From assembly GCA_012520655.1 (NCBI GenBank), contig JAAYNW010000008.1, positions 43,160 to 107,159 of the forward strand: DNA of 64,000 bases, in the 5' to 3' direction. The stretch comes from Clostridiales bacterium. Lineage in GTDB: Bacteria > Bacillota > Clostridia > Lachnospirales > Lachnospiraceae. A model generated the notes under the pieces. It was not told the origin of the DNA. It ran no database searches and saw only the letters and a program-made list of their open reading frames with translations. Shown piece by piece: positions 52,520 to 61,778 of the stretch (within the stretch, counting starts at the first letter, position 1; each line of letters opens with the position of its first letter). Made by a program: the position numbers and the translations under genes.

Positions 52520-55500
52520 ATGAACATTAATTTCGAAAATAACGTGGTAAAAACTCATTCCAATGTAGACAAGGCAACAACCCAAACTTCATATAGCGGC
52601 TCCCATGTGAAAGAGACGAACAGTGCGAGCAGACGCACACAGGGAGTTTTTGCATTAGACATTTCTGGCACAGTTATGGATAACACTGCTTATGATGGTC
52701 AAGGAAAGACCGCAGAAGACGTTATGCAGGATGCGGGGCAAGTTGACGTTGCCACGCAGAAAAACTATATGGCAGTAATGTCTAATATTATGTCTGAGGA
52801 GGATTTTGCCAAGCTTCAAGAAGAGGGCTATCATCCCGGAGATACGGATATAGAAACGGTTGTTACTATTGTTGATGAAATCAAAGCAGCTCTTGCGAAA
52901 GGCGGAAAGAATATTACAGGATATACGGATGATCTGGATGTGGAGACGCTAACCCAGATTACCGGTAGTGCGTCTCTTGCTAACGAGCTCGTAAAACAGT
53001 TTAAAGAACATGACATACCAGCCACAAAAGAAAATGTGGAAGATGTGATGAATGCGTGTAGGACGGCAACAGAATTGGAGGATTTAAGCGACGGCATTAA
53101 AAAATATATGATTCGCAACCATATGGAGCCTACACTCGATAATATATATAGAGCCCAGTATAGTGCTACGGCTGATACCGGAAAACAGAGCAAGGGATAT
53201 TATCAGGATGATGCCGGCTATTATGCGAAGAAAGCAGAAGACTTTAATTGGCAGCAGCTTATGCCTCAGATAGAAAAGGTTATCCGCAATGCGGGACTGG
53301 AAGTATCGGAAGAAACCTTGTCAGATGCTAAGTGGCTGATTGAAAAAGGAATGCCTCTTACCGAAGAATCGCTTAAGTCATATTATGATTTAAATAATCT
53401 GGAGCTTCCGGATACTTTGGAAGAAGCCGTTAAAGCGGCGACGGCGGCAATTGCCAACGGCAAAAGAGCCGGAAGCGCTAATTTATTAGATGATAGGACC
53501 GATTTGGAAAAGGCGTGGAGTTACATAGACGATGTTAATTCTATCAGTGATGAAGCGATTGATAAAGTGGCGGCAGAAGGAGAGGCTCTCAATCTCCGCA
53601 ACCTCAAAGCAGCACAGTTGCGGATAAATGCCGGTGTCTCGACGGCGTTGGGGACGGCAACCTATGCGGTGAATGCTACGGGTAGAAGGCAACTGGAAGA
53701 AATAAGGCTGCAGATGACCGTGCAGGCCAATTTACATTTGATACGAAGCGGAATATCTGTAGATACGGTAGAGCTGGAACAGCTGGTAGAAGTACTAAAG
53801 GGGGCAGAACAGCAGAATCGACAGATATTATTCGGTGGCGACGGTGCGGAGGGCGTAGCTGAGCGCGCTCAAATGTATGGGGATACCTTGGCAAAAGTAA
53901 AAGAGATTCCTCATATGCCTGCGGCAGTGATAGGTAAAATCGCTCTGCAAAGAGACAGTTTACTGAACCGCACGAATATGGGTGCTGCGAACGGTTATAC
54001 GCTGGAGGCTGTATATTTGAATGGAAATGCGCTTCGTACTGCTTATGAAAAAGCAGGAGAGACTTACGAGACGCTTATGACGGCGCCGAGGGCGGATTTG
54101 GGAGATTCTATTAAAAAGGCGTTCCGCAATGTGGATGATATTTTACGGGATATGAATCTGGAGACTTCCGATGCAAACAGGCGTGCGGTCCGTATTCTCG
54201 GATATAATCGGATGGAGATTTCAGAGCAAAATATAGCAGCAATAAAAGAAACCGATGCAACTGTTCGGCGAATAGTGAATAAAATGACACCCGCGTCAAC
54301 ACTTGAGATGATACGCGATGGAATGAATCCTCTCTCCATGAACATGGAGGAGTTGGAAGCATATCTGGATAGTAAAGACAGAAATCCGGAGCGTAGCATT
54401 GAAAAGTATAGTGAATTCTTATATAAATTGGATAAAAACAACGAAATTACTTCGGAAGAAAGAGATGCCTATATCGGTATATACCGTTTGTTCCGTCAAT
54501 TGGACAAAACGGACGGCGCCGCAATCGGAACGCTCATCAACCAAGGAATGGAGCCGACAGTTAAGAACCTTCTTTCCGCAATGAGAAGCAATAAAAAGCA
54601 CGGTATGGATATAACGGTAGATGACTATTTTGGCGGAATTTCCTCCGAATATCAGGGTAAAAGTATTTCCGAGCAAATTGAAAGCGGTTATAAAGCTAAT
54701 ACAAGCGAGACGAATTATTATAAAAAGCTTTCTCTCGATATATTTGATAGTTTGGAAGGCGGAAAATTGCCCGTTCAGGCGGTGACGGAAGATATGACTC
54801 TGGAAGAACTTGCCGCATTGCTCCAGGAACAGGAAGCAGACACAGCCTCCAAGAAAGAATATCAAAAACACCAGATGAGCGTGATGCGGGAAGCGACAAT
54901 GACGGAAGAAACGATAGTGAAAGAGTTGCTTTCATTCAATCAGCCGGTGACGGTGAACAATCTTCTGGCAGCCGGGCTTTTGACGAAAGAAAGAGGAATG
55001 CTGGCAGGCAAGATGAAGGAATTCGCTTCCCAAACCGATGAAACGGAACAGTTGGAGGAAGCCATCCGTAATCTACATGAGAATATGACGGCTGAAGCAT
55101 CCGCAAAAGAGGCTTACGATAAGTTCAGCCAAATTGTTACGGATATTCTGGACAAGGTGGTGTATGAACAGTCTGCAGAAGACGGAGCTAATATAGATAT
55201 AAGAGAAATAAGCAATATGTATAAACAGATATCTCTTGCAATCAATCTGGCAAAGGAAGAGAATTATGAAGTGCCTGTGGATATCAATGGAGAAATGACT
55301 TCCATTAATTTAAGAATTATTCATAATGCAGGCGAAAGCGGAAGAGTAACGGCTTCCCTGCAGTCAGCCGTTTATGGAAAAGTTCTCGGAAAGTTTAATG
55401 TTGCAAAACAGTCGGGAACAAGCGAAGATTCCTTGGAATATCAGATAACGGGATATGTTGTATGTGACAGTAAAGAGGGGCTTAACGCGCTTCGGCAATC

Positions 55501-55729
55501 GGAAGAAAAGTTAAAGAATTCGTTTGAACAATCCGATATACATGTAAATAGCTTGAACTTTATTTACAATCGGGAACTGGATTTCTCGGTAGCGTTACAG
55601 ACGGATGAGATAGGTAAAGAGGGAAGCAATTCGGAAGAAGGCATTAAAAAACAGGAAGTATCTACGAAGAAATTGTATGAAACAGCTAAGATGTTTATCA
55701 GTTATATACAGAAAGGTGAAGGGTTCTAA
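52520..55729 (+). CDS. DUF6240-like giant protein with FliK-like C-terminus
   Basis: 1,069 residues, soluble, mostly helical with repeated segments. The C-terminal part (about 930-1050: EMTSINLRIIHNAGESGRVT, then NSFEQSDIHVNSLNFIYNRE) has the pattern of the FliK hook-length-control C-domain. N-terminal residues resemble DUF6240. The sigma-D promoter upstream and the flagellin two bases downstream support a flagellar role, perhaps hook-length or export control. FliK proteins are usually 350-500 residues, so this one is unusually large. AGGATGG precedes the ATG. Confidence 0.75.
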   Translation: MNINFENNVVKTHSNVDKATTQTSYSGSHVKETNSASRRTQGVFALDISGTVMDNTAYDGQGKTAEDVMQDAGQVDVATQKNYMAVMSNIMSEEDFAKLQEEGYHPGDTDIETVVTIVDEIKAALAKGGKNITGYTDDLDVETLTQITGSASLANELVKQFKEHDIPATKENVEDVMNACRTATELEDLSDGIKKYMIRNHMEPTLDNIYRAQYSATADTGKQSKGYYQDDAGYYAKKAEDFNWQQLMPQIEKVIRNAGLEVSEETLSDAKWLIEKGMPLTEESLKSYYDLNNLELPDTLEEAVKAATAAIANGKRAGSANLLDDRTDLEKAWSYIDDVNSISDEAIDKVAAEGEALNLRNLKAAQLRINAGVSTALGTATYAVNATGRRQLEEIRLQMTVQANLHLIRSGISVDTVELEQLVEVLKGAEQQNRQILFGGDGAEGVAERAQMYGDTLAKVKEIPHMPAAVIGKIALQRDSLLNRTNMGAANGYTLEAVYLNGNALRTAYEKAGETYETLMTAPRADLGDSIKKAFRNVDDILRDMNLETSDANRRAVRILGYNRMEISEQNIAAIKETDATVRRIVNKMTPASTLEMIRDGMNPLSMNMEELEAYLDSKDRNPERSIEKYSEFLYKLDKNNEITSEERDAYIGIYRLFRQLDKTDGAAIGTLINQGMEPTVKNLLSAMRSNKKHGMDITVDDYFGGISSEYQGKSISEQIESGYKANTSETNYYKKLSLDIFDSLEGGKLPVQAVTEDMTLEELAALLQEQEADTASKKEYQKHQMSVMREATMTEETIVKELLSFNQPVTVNNLLAAGLLTKERGMLAGKMKEFASQTDETEQLEEAIRNLHENMTAEASAKEAYDKFSQIVTDILDKVVYEQSAEDGANIDIREISNMYKQISLAINLAKEENYEVPVDINGEMTSINLRIIHNAGESGRVTASLQSAVYGKVLGKFNVAKQSGTSEDSLEYQITGYVVCDSKEGLNALRQSEEKLKNSFEQSDIHVNSLNFIYNRELDFSVALQTDEIGKEGSNSEEGIKKQEVSTKKLYETAKMFISYIQKGEGF

Positions 55730-55731
55730 AT

Positions 55732-56895
55732 ATGAAAATTTGTTATAACACGCAGGCTATGATTGCAAATAACGCACTCACAAAAAATGACAATAGGCTT
55801 TCCCAGTCCTTACAGAGACTATCTTCCGGTTTGAAGATTGTAGATGCAAAGGACAATCCGGCAGGAATGGCTATGGGAAAGAAGATGAATGCGCAGATTA
55901 AAGGCATAGGTGTTGCGACTCAGAACAGCAGCGACGCGATCTCCGTTATTGAAACGGCGGACGGTGCGCTTGCCGAAGTTCATGACATCCTGCAGAGAAT
56001 GAACGAACTTGCCCTAAAAGCAAGCACAGGAACAATGAGTGCTGCGGAAAGAGCTACAATAGGAGAAGAAATTGTTCAGCTCAAACAGGAAATCACGAGA
56101 ATTGCGCAAGATACACAGTTTAACGGGCAGACTCTTTTGAACGGTAATTTTGATTTAAAAGGATATACAAATGATGCGGATGTAAAGGTGGGATATTATT
56201 CCGATTCAGTGACCTCAGGGGTATATACAATTTCAAGCTTGAATGTTGAACTGAATGCGAACGGGTATATCATTCCTACGAGTTTAACTTATACACTTGA
56301 TACGGCAGGAAGCGCAACGACGCTTGCATTTCCGGCGGATGCAACAATTTCCGAGATACATGGAAATAACCTTAAGATTACAAGTGCAGGAAATCCATCC
56401 TTTGAAGTCAATGTAAAAGTTTTTCTCGAGAGAGATTCCTCTGGTGCAGTTGTATCATATACGCAGGCATTTACCGATTTAAAATTGGACATTACAGGGA
56501 TTGGCGCGATGACTATGCAGATTGGTTCCAACGAAGGGCAAACGCTGGACATCCGCGTTCCTACAATCTCTTTAGAGGAAATGAGAATTAAGGATCTTAG
56601 CGTAGCCGATGCGGATGACGCACAAGAAGCGATTGACAGCATAGCGAATGCAATTGCATATGTATCCGAAGCAAGAAGCCGTCTCGGTGCATTTCAAAAT
56701 CGCCTGGAGCACAGTATCAGTAGCTTGGATATTACAAGCGAGAATATGACGGCAGCGTATTCCAGAATCATGGATGTGGATATGGCAGAACAAATGACGG
56801 AATATACAACCATTCAGGTGATTTCGCAGGCGAGCATGTCCATGCTTGCGCAAGCGAATGAAAGACCTGCACAGGTGCTGCAGCTTCTGCAATAA
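55732..56895 (+). CDS. hag: Flagellin
   Basis: 387 residues with conserved N-terminal D0/D1 (NRLSQSLQRLSSGLKIVDAKDNPAGMAMGKK) and C-terminal D1/D0 (ENMTAAYSRIMDVDMAEQMTEYT...QLLQ) helices around a variable centre (about 145-285). Filament subunit. Two bases separate it from the gene before. AAGGTGAAGGG precedes the ATG. Symbol by homology to B. subtilis Hag. Confidence 0.92.
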   Translation: MKICYNTQAMIANNALTKNDNRLSQSLQRLSSGLKIVDAKDNPAGMAMGKKMNAQIKGIGVATQNSSDAISVIETADGALAEVHDILQRMNELALKASTGTMSAAERATIGEEIVQLKQEITRIAQDTQFNGQTLLNGNFDLKGYTNDADVKVGYYSDSVTSGVYTISSLNVELNANGYIIPTSLTYTLDTAGSATTLAFPADATISEIHGNNLKITSAGNPSFEVNVKVFLERDSSGAVVSYTQAFTDLKLDITGIGAMTMQIGSNEGQTLDIRVPTISLEEMRIKDLSVADADDAQEAIDSIANAIAYVSEARSRLGAFQNRLEHSISSLDITSENMTAAYSRIMDVDMAEQMTEYTTIQVISQASMSMLAQANERPAQVLQLLQ

Positions 56896-56911
56896 GGAAA
56901 GGGATAGACCC

Positions 56912-57388
56912 ATGACGGAAGAACTGAAACAAGAATATACTTTGAAAATAACCCAGGCAAATAAGACGGAGCTCATTACAATTCTGTATGAAATGATTTT
57001 GATATATACGGAAGAAGGGAAAGAAGCCCATGCCGGAGGAGACAGGGCAGGCTTTAGAGATGCTATTCGCAAGGCGAGAGGATGCGTGAATGAACTTTTA
57101 GCTTCTCTTAACTTCGAGCAAAGTCTGGCAGTGAATTTCTTACAGCTTTATTTGTATGTGAACAGAGAGTTGGCGAGCGCAGAGGTCCGGAATATCACGG
57201 AACCTCTCGATCACATTGAAAAAGTGATAGGAGGTCTTCACAAAGCCTATAAAAAACTTGGTGAAATGGATACTTCCGGACCTGTCATGGAAAATGTTCA
57301 AACCGTCTATGCAGGATTAACATACGGTAAAAATAGTTTAAATGAGAACCTATCCGATCAAGGCTTTGACCGCGGGTTCCGAGTGTAG
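56912..57388 (+). CDS. fliS: FliS-like flagellar export chaperone
   Basis: 158 residues of helices, with TELITILYEMILIYTEEGKEA and FRDAIRKARGCVNELLASLNFE in the pattern of FliS, which binds the flagellin C-terminus. AAAGGGA supports ATG 56912. It is the last gene of the flagellar unit, and its 3' end overlaps the convergent DUF2508 gene by 39 bases. Confidence 0.85.
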   Translation: MTEELKQEYTLKITQANKTELITILYEMILIYTEEGKEAHAGGDRAGFRDAIRKARGCVNELLASLNFEQSLAVNFLQLYLYVNRELASAEVRNITEPLDHIEKVIGGLHKAYKKLGEMDTSGPVMENVQTVYAGLTYGKNSLNENLSDQGFDRGFRV

Positions 57389-57637
57389 TTCTTCTTCAGG
57401 CAGCAAATTAATTTTTGCTGCCTGTTCTAGTAAGAATTTATATCTTTTTAGAACAGAGTTCACCTCATATATATAACAGTCAATTAAATCAGGATCGGTC
57501 ACATTGTCAAAACCGGCATAAGCATCTTCCAAGGCACAGCGAGTCTTTTCAATATCGGCCAAAATACTGTTTCTTTGCAACTCTTTTTCGCTGATATTCT
57601 GATTGTGATAGGTAGTCTGGCTAAAACATATTTTCAT
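57350..57637 (-). CDS. DUF2508 (YaaL-like) protein
   Basis: 95 residues with the family segment FDNVTDPDLIDCYIYEVNSVLKRY. In Bacillus yaaL lies between recR and bofA; here bofA is next but divergent. Function unknown. AAAGAGGTG upstream supports the ATG. The C-terminal coding part contains an 11-bp hairpin that may end fliS transcription. Confidence 0.8.
   Translation of the reverse strand: MKICFSQTTYHNQNISEKELQRNSILADIEKTRCALEDAYAGFDNVTDPDLIDCYIYEVNSVLKRYKFLLEQAAKINLLPEEELHSEPAVKALIG
57397..57424 (+). terminator. Hairpin inside DUF2508, possible fliS terminator
   Basis: CAGGCAGCAAA/TTTGCTGCCTG perfect 11-bp stem, six-base loop, nine bases beyond the fliS stop codon and inside the convergent gene. 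Only TTCT follows, so termination efficiency is unclear. Confidence 0.4.
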
Positions 57638-57796
57638 GCATACACCTCTTTTTCATTAAAAAATTTCTCCAATAATTTCCTCTTTTTGTAAGTATAGACA
57701 TAATAAAAACAAATATTCATGGAATAAGAAAAAAGAACAGGTCATATATTGTATAACAAAACCCTTACAAATTTGGAAAGGAGCATAATAATAAAA

Positions 57797-58069
57797 ATGG
57801 ATAATTATATGGGTGGAATCATGATAGCGGCATCGTGTGTCCTCGTACTTCTCATAGGTGCATTTCGAAGAAAAAAGGAGTGGATTATCAATTTTATCTT
57901 ACGCGCAATAATAGGTACGATTGCCGTTTTCTTTATAAACGGATTTCTCGTCTCCCAAGGATTTTCCATCGCAATAGGAATTAATCCCATTACGGTTTTG
58001 ACATCCGGGATTCTTGGATTTCCGGGGCTTATCATGCTTTACGGTATAAATTTATATACCTTTTTGTAA
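57797..58069 (+). CDS. bofA: BofA-like pro-sigma-K processing inhibitor
   Basis: 90 residues with two hydrophobic helices and the conserved C-terminal segment INPITVLTSGILGFPGLIM, matching BofA, which restrains SpoIVFB in the mother cell. It suggests a sporulating lineage. GGAAAGGAG lies 13 bases before ATG 57797; in-frame ATA codons at 57785-57791 are better spaced. Adjacent to DUF2508 as in Bacilli. Confidence 0.85.
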   Translation: MDNYMGGIMIAASCVLVLLIGAFRRKKEWIINFILRAIIGTIAVFFINGFLVSQGFSIAIGINPITVLTSGILGFPGLIMLYGINLYTFL

Positions 58070-58272
58070 AGAATTAACAAAATTATATTTTTTTCCGGAA
58101 AGCACTGGACAAGCCACTTATCAGCATTTATAATTCATTCTATAGTTCAGAAGTTTAAATAAATATCTCAAAAGCAACATTCCGGGAACAAAGACAAAGA
58201 GGTTTTCCAGTTGTCCGATTCGTTCCAAATTCTCAAAACAGTTATATATTATAGTATGCAAAAAGGGGAGTG

Positions 58273-58797
58273 ATGTGCATTACTTTAGTTGTATTATTGC
58301 TACTTGCAGTAGCGGTAATTATGGATTTTTTCTTTGATAAGATCTATAATGAATGGATTTTCATATCATTTGTGACAGGAATGTCATATGCGACCTGGAA
58401 CGGCGGCTTTGGGGGAGCTATAAGGGCGCTCATATCTATAACGATTCCGTTTATCATTTTATACCCGCTTTTTATGATAGGAGGAATAGGAGCGGGAGAT
58501 GTGAAATTGCTTTCGGTAATGGGAAGTTTTTTTACAGTAAAAGAGATTTTTATTTGTGTAGTAATATCATTTCTGATAGGAGCCGTTTTTTCATTAATTA
58601 AAATGGTAGCGGAAAGGAACTTTCTGCAGCGTCTAAAGTATCTTTTGTCGTATGTCTGCGACGTTCTCAAATGTAAAGAATGGAAGTTGTATGAAGAAGA
58701 AGTACAGGAAAGGAAAGAAAGGAATAAAGCAAAGATACATTTCACATTACCGATCCTGTTGAGTGTAATGCTACTAAAAGGGGGAATCACATTATAA
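58273..58797 (+). CDS. tadV: Type IV prepilin peptidase, TadV/CpaA type
   Basis: 174-residue A24 aspartic protease with about five hydrophobic segments. The catalytic aspartates are in VIMDFFFDK and GAGDVKLL. It processes Flp-type prepilins. AAGGGGAG precedes the ATG at 58273 (or GTG 58270) at short spacing. First gene of the Tad locus; the next gene overlaps its stop. Confidence 0.88.
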   Translation: MCITLVVLLLLAVAVIMDFFFDKIYNEWIFISFVTGMSYATWNGGFGGAIRALISITIPFIILYPLFMIGGIGAGDVKLLSVMGSFFTVKEIFICVVISFLIGAVFSLIKMVAERNFLQRLKYLLSYVCDVLKCKEWKLYEEEVQERKERNKAKIHFTLPILLSVMLLKGGITL

Positions 58798-59807
58798 TGA
58801 ATAACAAAATTATGGCAATTTGTGACAAGGAGGAGAAATATCTTTACCGAATTATAGAATGTTTTGAAGCCAGGGAATTTCTTCCTTTTACAATTTATGC
58901 CTTTACCGGTGCGGAAGAACTTATAAAATTCAGCGTTACAAAGGAAATAGAGCTCTTACTGATTGCGGAGAATTCTTATGAGAATGAGATAAAGAAACTG
59001 CCGATAGCCCAAATTATGATATTAAATGAAAGCGGAAGAGAAGTTGGTGAGGGCATAAAAAATATTAATAAATATCAGTCGGGGCAAGAGATTCTGCGGG
59101 ATATCATGGATAGCTACGCAGGAGAAGCGGGGTATTTTCTAAGGAAACGGCAGGCCGGAAGCCATATGAAAATCATTGGGAATTATACACCTGTGAGAAG
59201 GTGCTTGCAGACTACGTTCGCTCTAACCATGGGACAAATATTAGCTAAGGAGTATAAAGTTTTATATTTGAATTTTGAAAGCTATTCCGGGTTAAGTTAT
59301 CTGATGAATCGGGATTTTAACGTGGATATCACTGATGTTATATATTTGCTTAATTGCGAAAAAGAAAAATTAACATACCGTTTGGCGGGAATGGTGCAGT
59401 CGATAAACGGCATGGACTTTATCCCCCCTGTAGTATCATATAAAGATTTATGTTCGGTAACGGGAGAACAGTGGCTGCATCTATTTCAAGAAATCGAAAG
59501 AGCATCTGCCTATGACTATTTAGTCTTGGATCTTTCCGAGCAGATGCATGGTCTCTTCGATATATTGAGGCAATGCTTCAGGGTTTATACAATAACGAGG
59601 GAAGACAGTTTTGCAGCGGCCAAAATGAAGCAGTATGAGGCAATGCTGCGTATGACGGATTATCAGGATGTGGCATCCAAAATTAGAAAGTGGAATCTGC
59701 CCGTATTTCACAGGCTACCCTGCGGACTGGAACAGCTGACGCATGGGGAACTGGCGGGATACGTCAGAAAAATTGTCGAGGAAGACATCTATGGCAAAAC
59801 AGGATGA
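58797..59807 (+). CDS. tadZ: TadZ/CpaE-like protein with degenerate ATPase
   Basis: 336 residues: an N-terminal receiver-like domain (about 1-110) and a MinD/ParA-like region (about 125-330). The P-loop is degenerate (GNYTPVRRCLQTTF instead of a deviant KGGxGKT), while later DYLVLDLSEQ and hydrophobic strands are kept. TadZ localises the Tad apparatus. Overlaps cpaF. Confidence 0.75.
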   Translation: MNNKIMAICDKEEKYLYRIIECFEAREFLPFTIYAFTGAEELIKFSVTKEIELLLIAENSYENEIKKLPIAQIMILNESGREVGEGIKNINKYQSGQEILRDIMDSYAGEAGYFLRKRQAGSHMKIIGNYTPVRRCLQTTFALTMGQILAKEYKVLYLNFESYSGLSYLMNRDFNVDITDVIYLLNCEKEKLTYRLAGMVQSINGMDFIPPVVSYKDLCSVTGEQWLHLFQEIERASAYDYLVLDLSEQMHGLFDILRQCFRVYTITREDSFAAAKMKQYEAMLRMTDYQDVASKIRKWNLPVFHRLPCGLEQLTHGELAGYVRKIVEEDIYGKTG

Positions 59808-61014
59808 GATAAAAAAGAAATTAAAAACGCTGATTTTTGAGAAAATCGATTTTTCAAGAGAACTACCGGATGAGGAAATCAAAGATATAATTGATAAATT
59901 GATAATAGAAGAAAGCAAACGGCAGCGGATTGACCTGGAAGAAAGAAAGAGACTCAGGCAGGAGCTTTTTTATTCCATTAGAAAGCTGGATATTTTACAA
60001 GAGCTCGTAGATGACACAAGTGTTACAGAGATTATGATTAACGGACCGAGTGAAATTTTTATTGAAAAAAATGGAAGAGTGAGCCGTTATGAAATGAAGT
60101 TTGAGTCTGCTCAGAAACTGGAGGATGTTATTCAGCAAATGGTGGCAGAATGTAACAGAACAGTAAATGAAGCCGCTCCTATCGTAGATGCCAGATTGGG
60201 AAACGGTTCGCGTGTAAATATCGTTTTAAGTCCCGTAGCGCTCAACGGCCCGATTATAACCATAAGAAAGTTTCCGGATAATCCTATAATGATGAAAGAT
60301 TTAATTGCATTTGGAACGCTGACGGAAGAAACAGGAGGATTTTTGGCAAAGCTGGTTCAAGCGAAATACAATATTTTTATTAGCGGAGGAACAGGTTCCG
60401 GAAAAACAACATTCTTAAATGCTCTATCCTATTATATTCCGCAGGAAGAAAGAATCATTACTATTGAAGACAATGCGGAACTTCAAATCAGGAATATCCC
60501 CAATATAGTAAAGATGGAAACAAGAAATGTAAATGTAGAAGGCTGTAAGGAGATTACAATAAGAGACTTGATTAAAACGAGTCTGCGTATGAGACCCGAC
60601 AGGATTATTGTCGGAGAAGTAAGGGGCGGAGAAGCAATCGATATGATGCAATGTCTTAATACAGGACATGACGGCTCGATGTCTACAGGACATGCCAACA
60701 GTCCCGCGGATATGTTAAGGAGATTAGAGACTATGGTGTTAATGGGAATGGATCTTCCGGTTTCGGCAATCAGGCAGCAGATAGCGTCCGGTATAGACAT
60801 TATTATCCATTTGGGGCGCCTTAGAGATAAGAGCAGGAAAGTATTGCAGATTGCAGAAATAAGAGGATATGAAAACGGAGAAATCAGTGTGTTGCCGTTG
60901 TATTCATTTGAAGAGGAAGGAGAAGATAGAGATGGAAAGATAGTTGGAAAGCTAGTCAAGAAAGGAGAACTGGAATATGTGGAAAAGCTCAAAACAGCAG
61001 GAATACGGCTTTAA
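59791..61014 (+). CDS. tadA: Tad secretion ATPase, CpaF/TadA type
   Basis: 407-residue hexameric type II/IV secretion ATPase. Walker A GGTGSGKTT, Asp box TIEDNAELQI, Walker B RIIVGEVRGGEA and His box TGHDGSMSTGHANSP are intact. ATG 59791 inside the tadZ end is chosen over 59743. It powers Flp pilus assembly with TadB and TadC. Confidence 0.93.
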   Translation: MAKQDEIKKKLKTLIFEKIDFSRELPDEEIKDIIDKLIIEESKRQRIDLEERKRLRQELFYSIRKLDILQELVDDTSVTEIMINGPSEIFIEKNGRVSRYEMKFESAQKLEDVIQQMVAECNRTVNEAAPIVDARLGNGSRVNIVLSPVALNGPIITIRKFPDNPIMMKDLIAFGTLTEETGGFLAKLVQAKYNIFISGGTGSGKTTFLNALSYYIPQEERIITIEDNAELQIRNIPNIVKMETRNVNVEGCKEITIRDLIKTSLRMRPDRIIVGEVRGGEAIDMMQCLNTGHDGSMSTGHANSPADMLRRLETMVLMGMDLPVSAIRQQIASGIDIIIHLGRLRDKSRKVLQIAEIRGYENGEISVLPLYSFEEEGEDRDGKIVGKLVKKGELEYVEKLKTAGIRL

Positions 61015-61747
61015 TGAATTTAATAAAAAAGAAAACGTTAAAGAAAAAATAAAAAGTATATCGGAAGGCATCTGCATTGTTCTTGTACTTTCGCTGTTTT
61101 TCTACCGTTCATTGTGGGCGTCGATATTTCTATCTCCCCTCCTATTCCTTTATGTAATAGAAAAGAAAAAGACAATTTTATTGAAGAAAAAAAGAGAAAT
61201 TCAAGTCCAATTTAAGGATGCAATTTTGGCTGTGTCGGCCAATCAGAAGGCCGGATATTCTGTGGAAAATTCATTTAAACAGGCATATAACGATATGGCA
61301 CTTCTTTATGGTAAGAACAGTTACATATGCAGGGAGCTTCACATTGTCGGACTTGGTCTGGGGAATAATATGATCTTAGAAAAACTTCTGTATGATTTTG
61401 CAAGAAGAAGTCAAGTAGAAGATGTGGTGGAATTTGCACAGGTTTTTGCTGCAGCCAAAAGAAGCGGAGGAAATATGACGGAAATTATTGAGAGGAGCGC
61501 TACAGTAATACAAGAAAAGGCAGAAACTGAAAAAGAAATTCAAGTACTCCTAGCGGCAAGGCAGATAGAACAAAAGATTATGAATATCGTTCCGTTTGGA
61601 ATTATTTTATACGTACAACTGACCTCCAAGGGTTTCTTTGATGTGTTGTACCATAATCTGCCGGGAATCATTATAATGACGGCATGCCTAATCGTTTATA
61701 TTACAGCGGTGCTGATGTCAAGAAGAATTGTTAATATTGAAATTTAA
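60977..61747 (+). CDS. tadB: Tad inner-membrane protein, TadB type
   Basis: 256 residues with a T2SSF domain (QFKDAILAVSANQKAGYSVENSF and VVEFAQVFAAAKRSGGNMTEII) and hydrophobic helices at both ends. It overlaps the 3' end of the ATPase gene. Shorter than some TadB proteins, as is usual in clostridia. Confidence 0.85.
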   Translation: MWKSSKQQEYGFNEFNKKENVKEKIKSISEGICIVLVLSLFFYRSLWASIFLSPLLFLYVIEKKKTILLKKKREIQVQFKDAILAVSANQKAGYSVENSFKQAYNDMALLYGKNSYICRELHIVGLGLGNNMILEKLLYDFARRSQVEDVVEFAQVFAAAKRSGGNMTEIIERSATVIQEKAETEKEIQVLLAARQIEQKIMNIVPFGIILYVQLTSKGFFDVLYHNLPGIIIMTACLIVYITAVLMSRRIVNIEI

Positions 61748-61778
61748 GGGGAAAGGTTGAAAGGGGTATGTTTATAAA

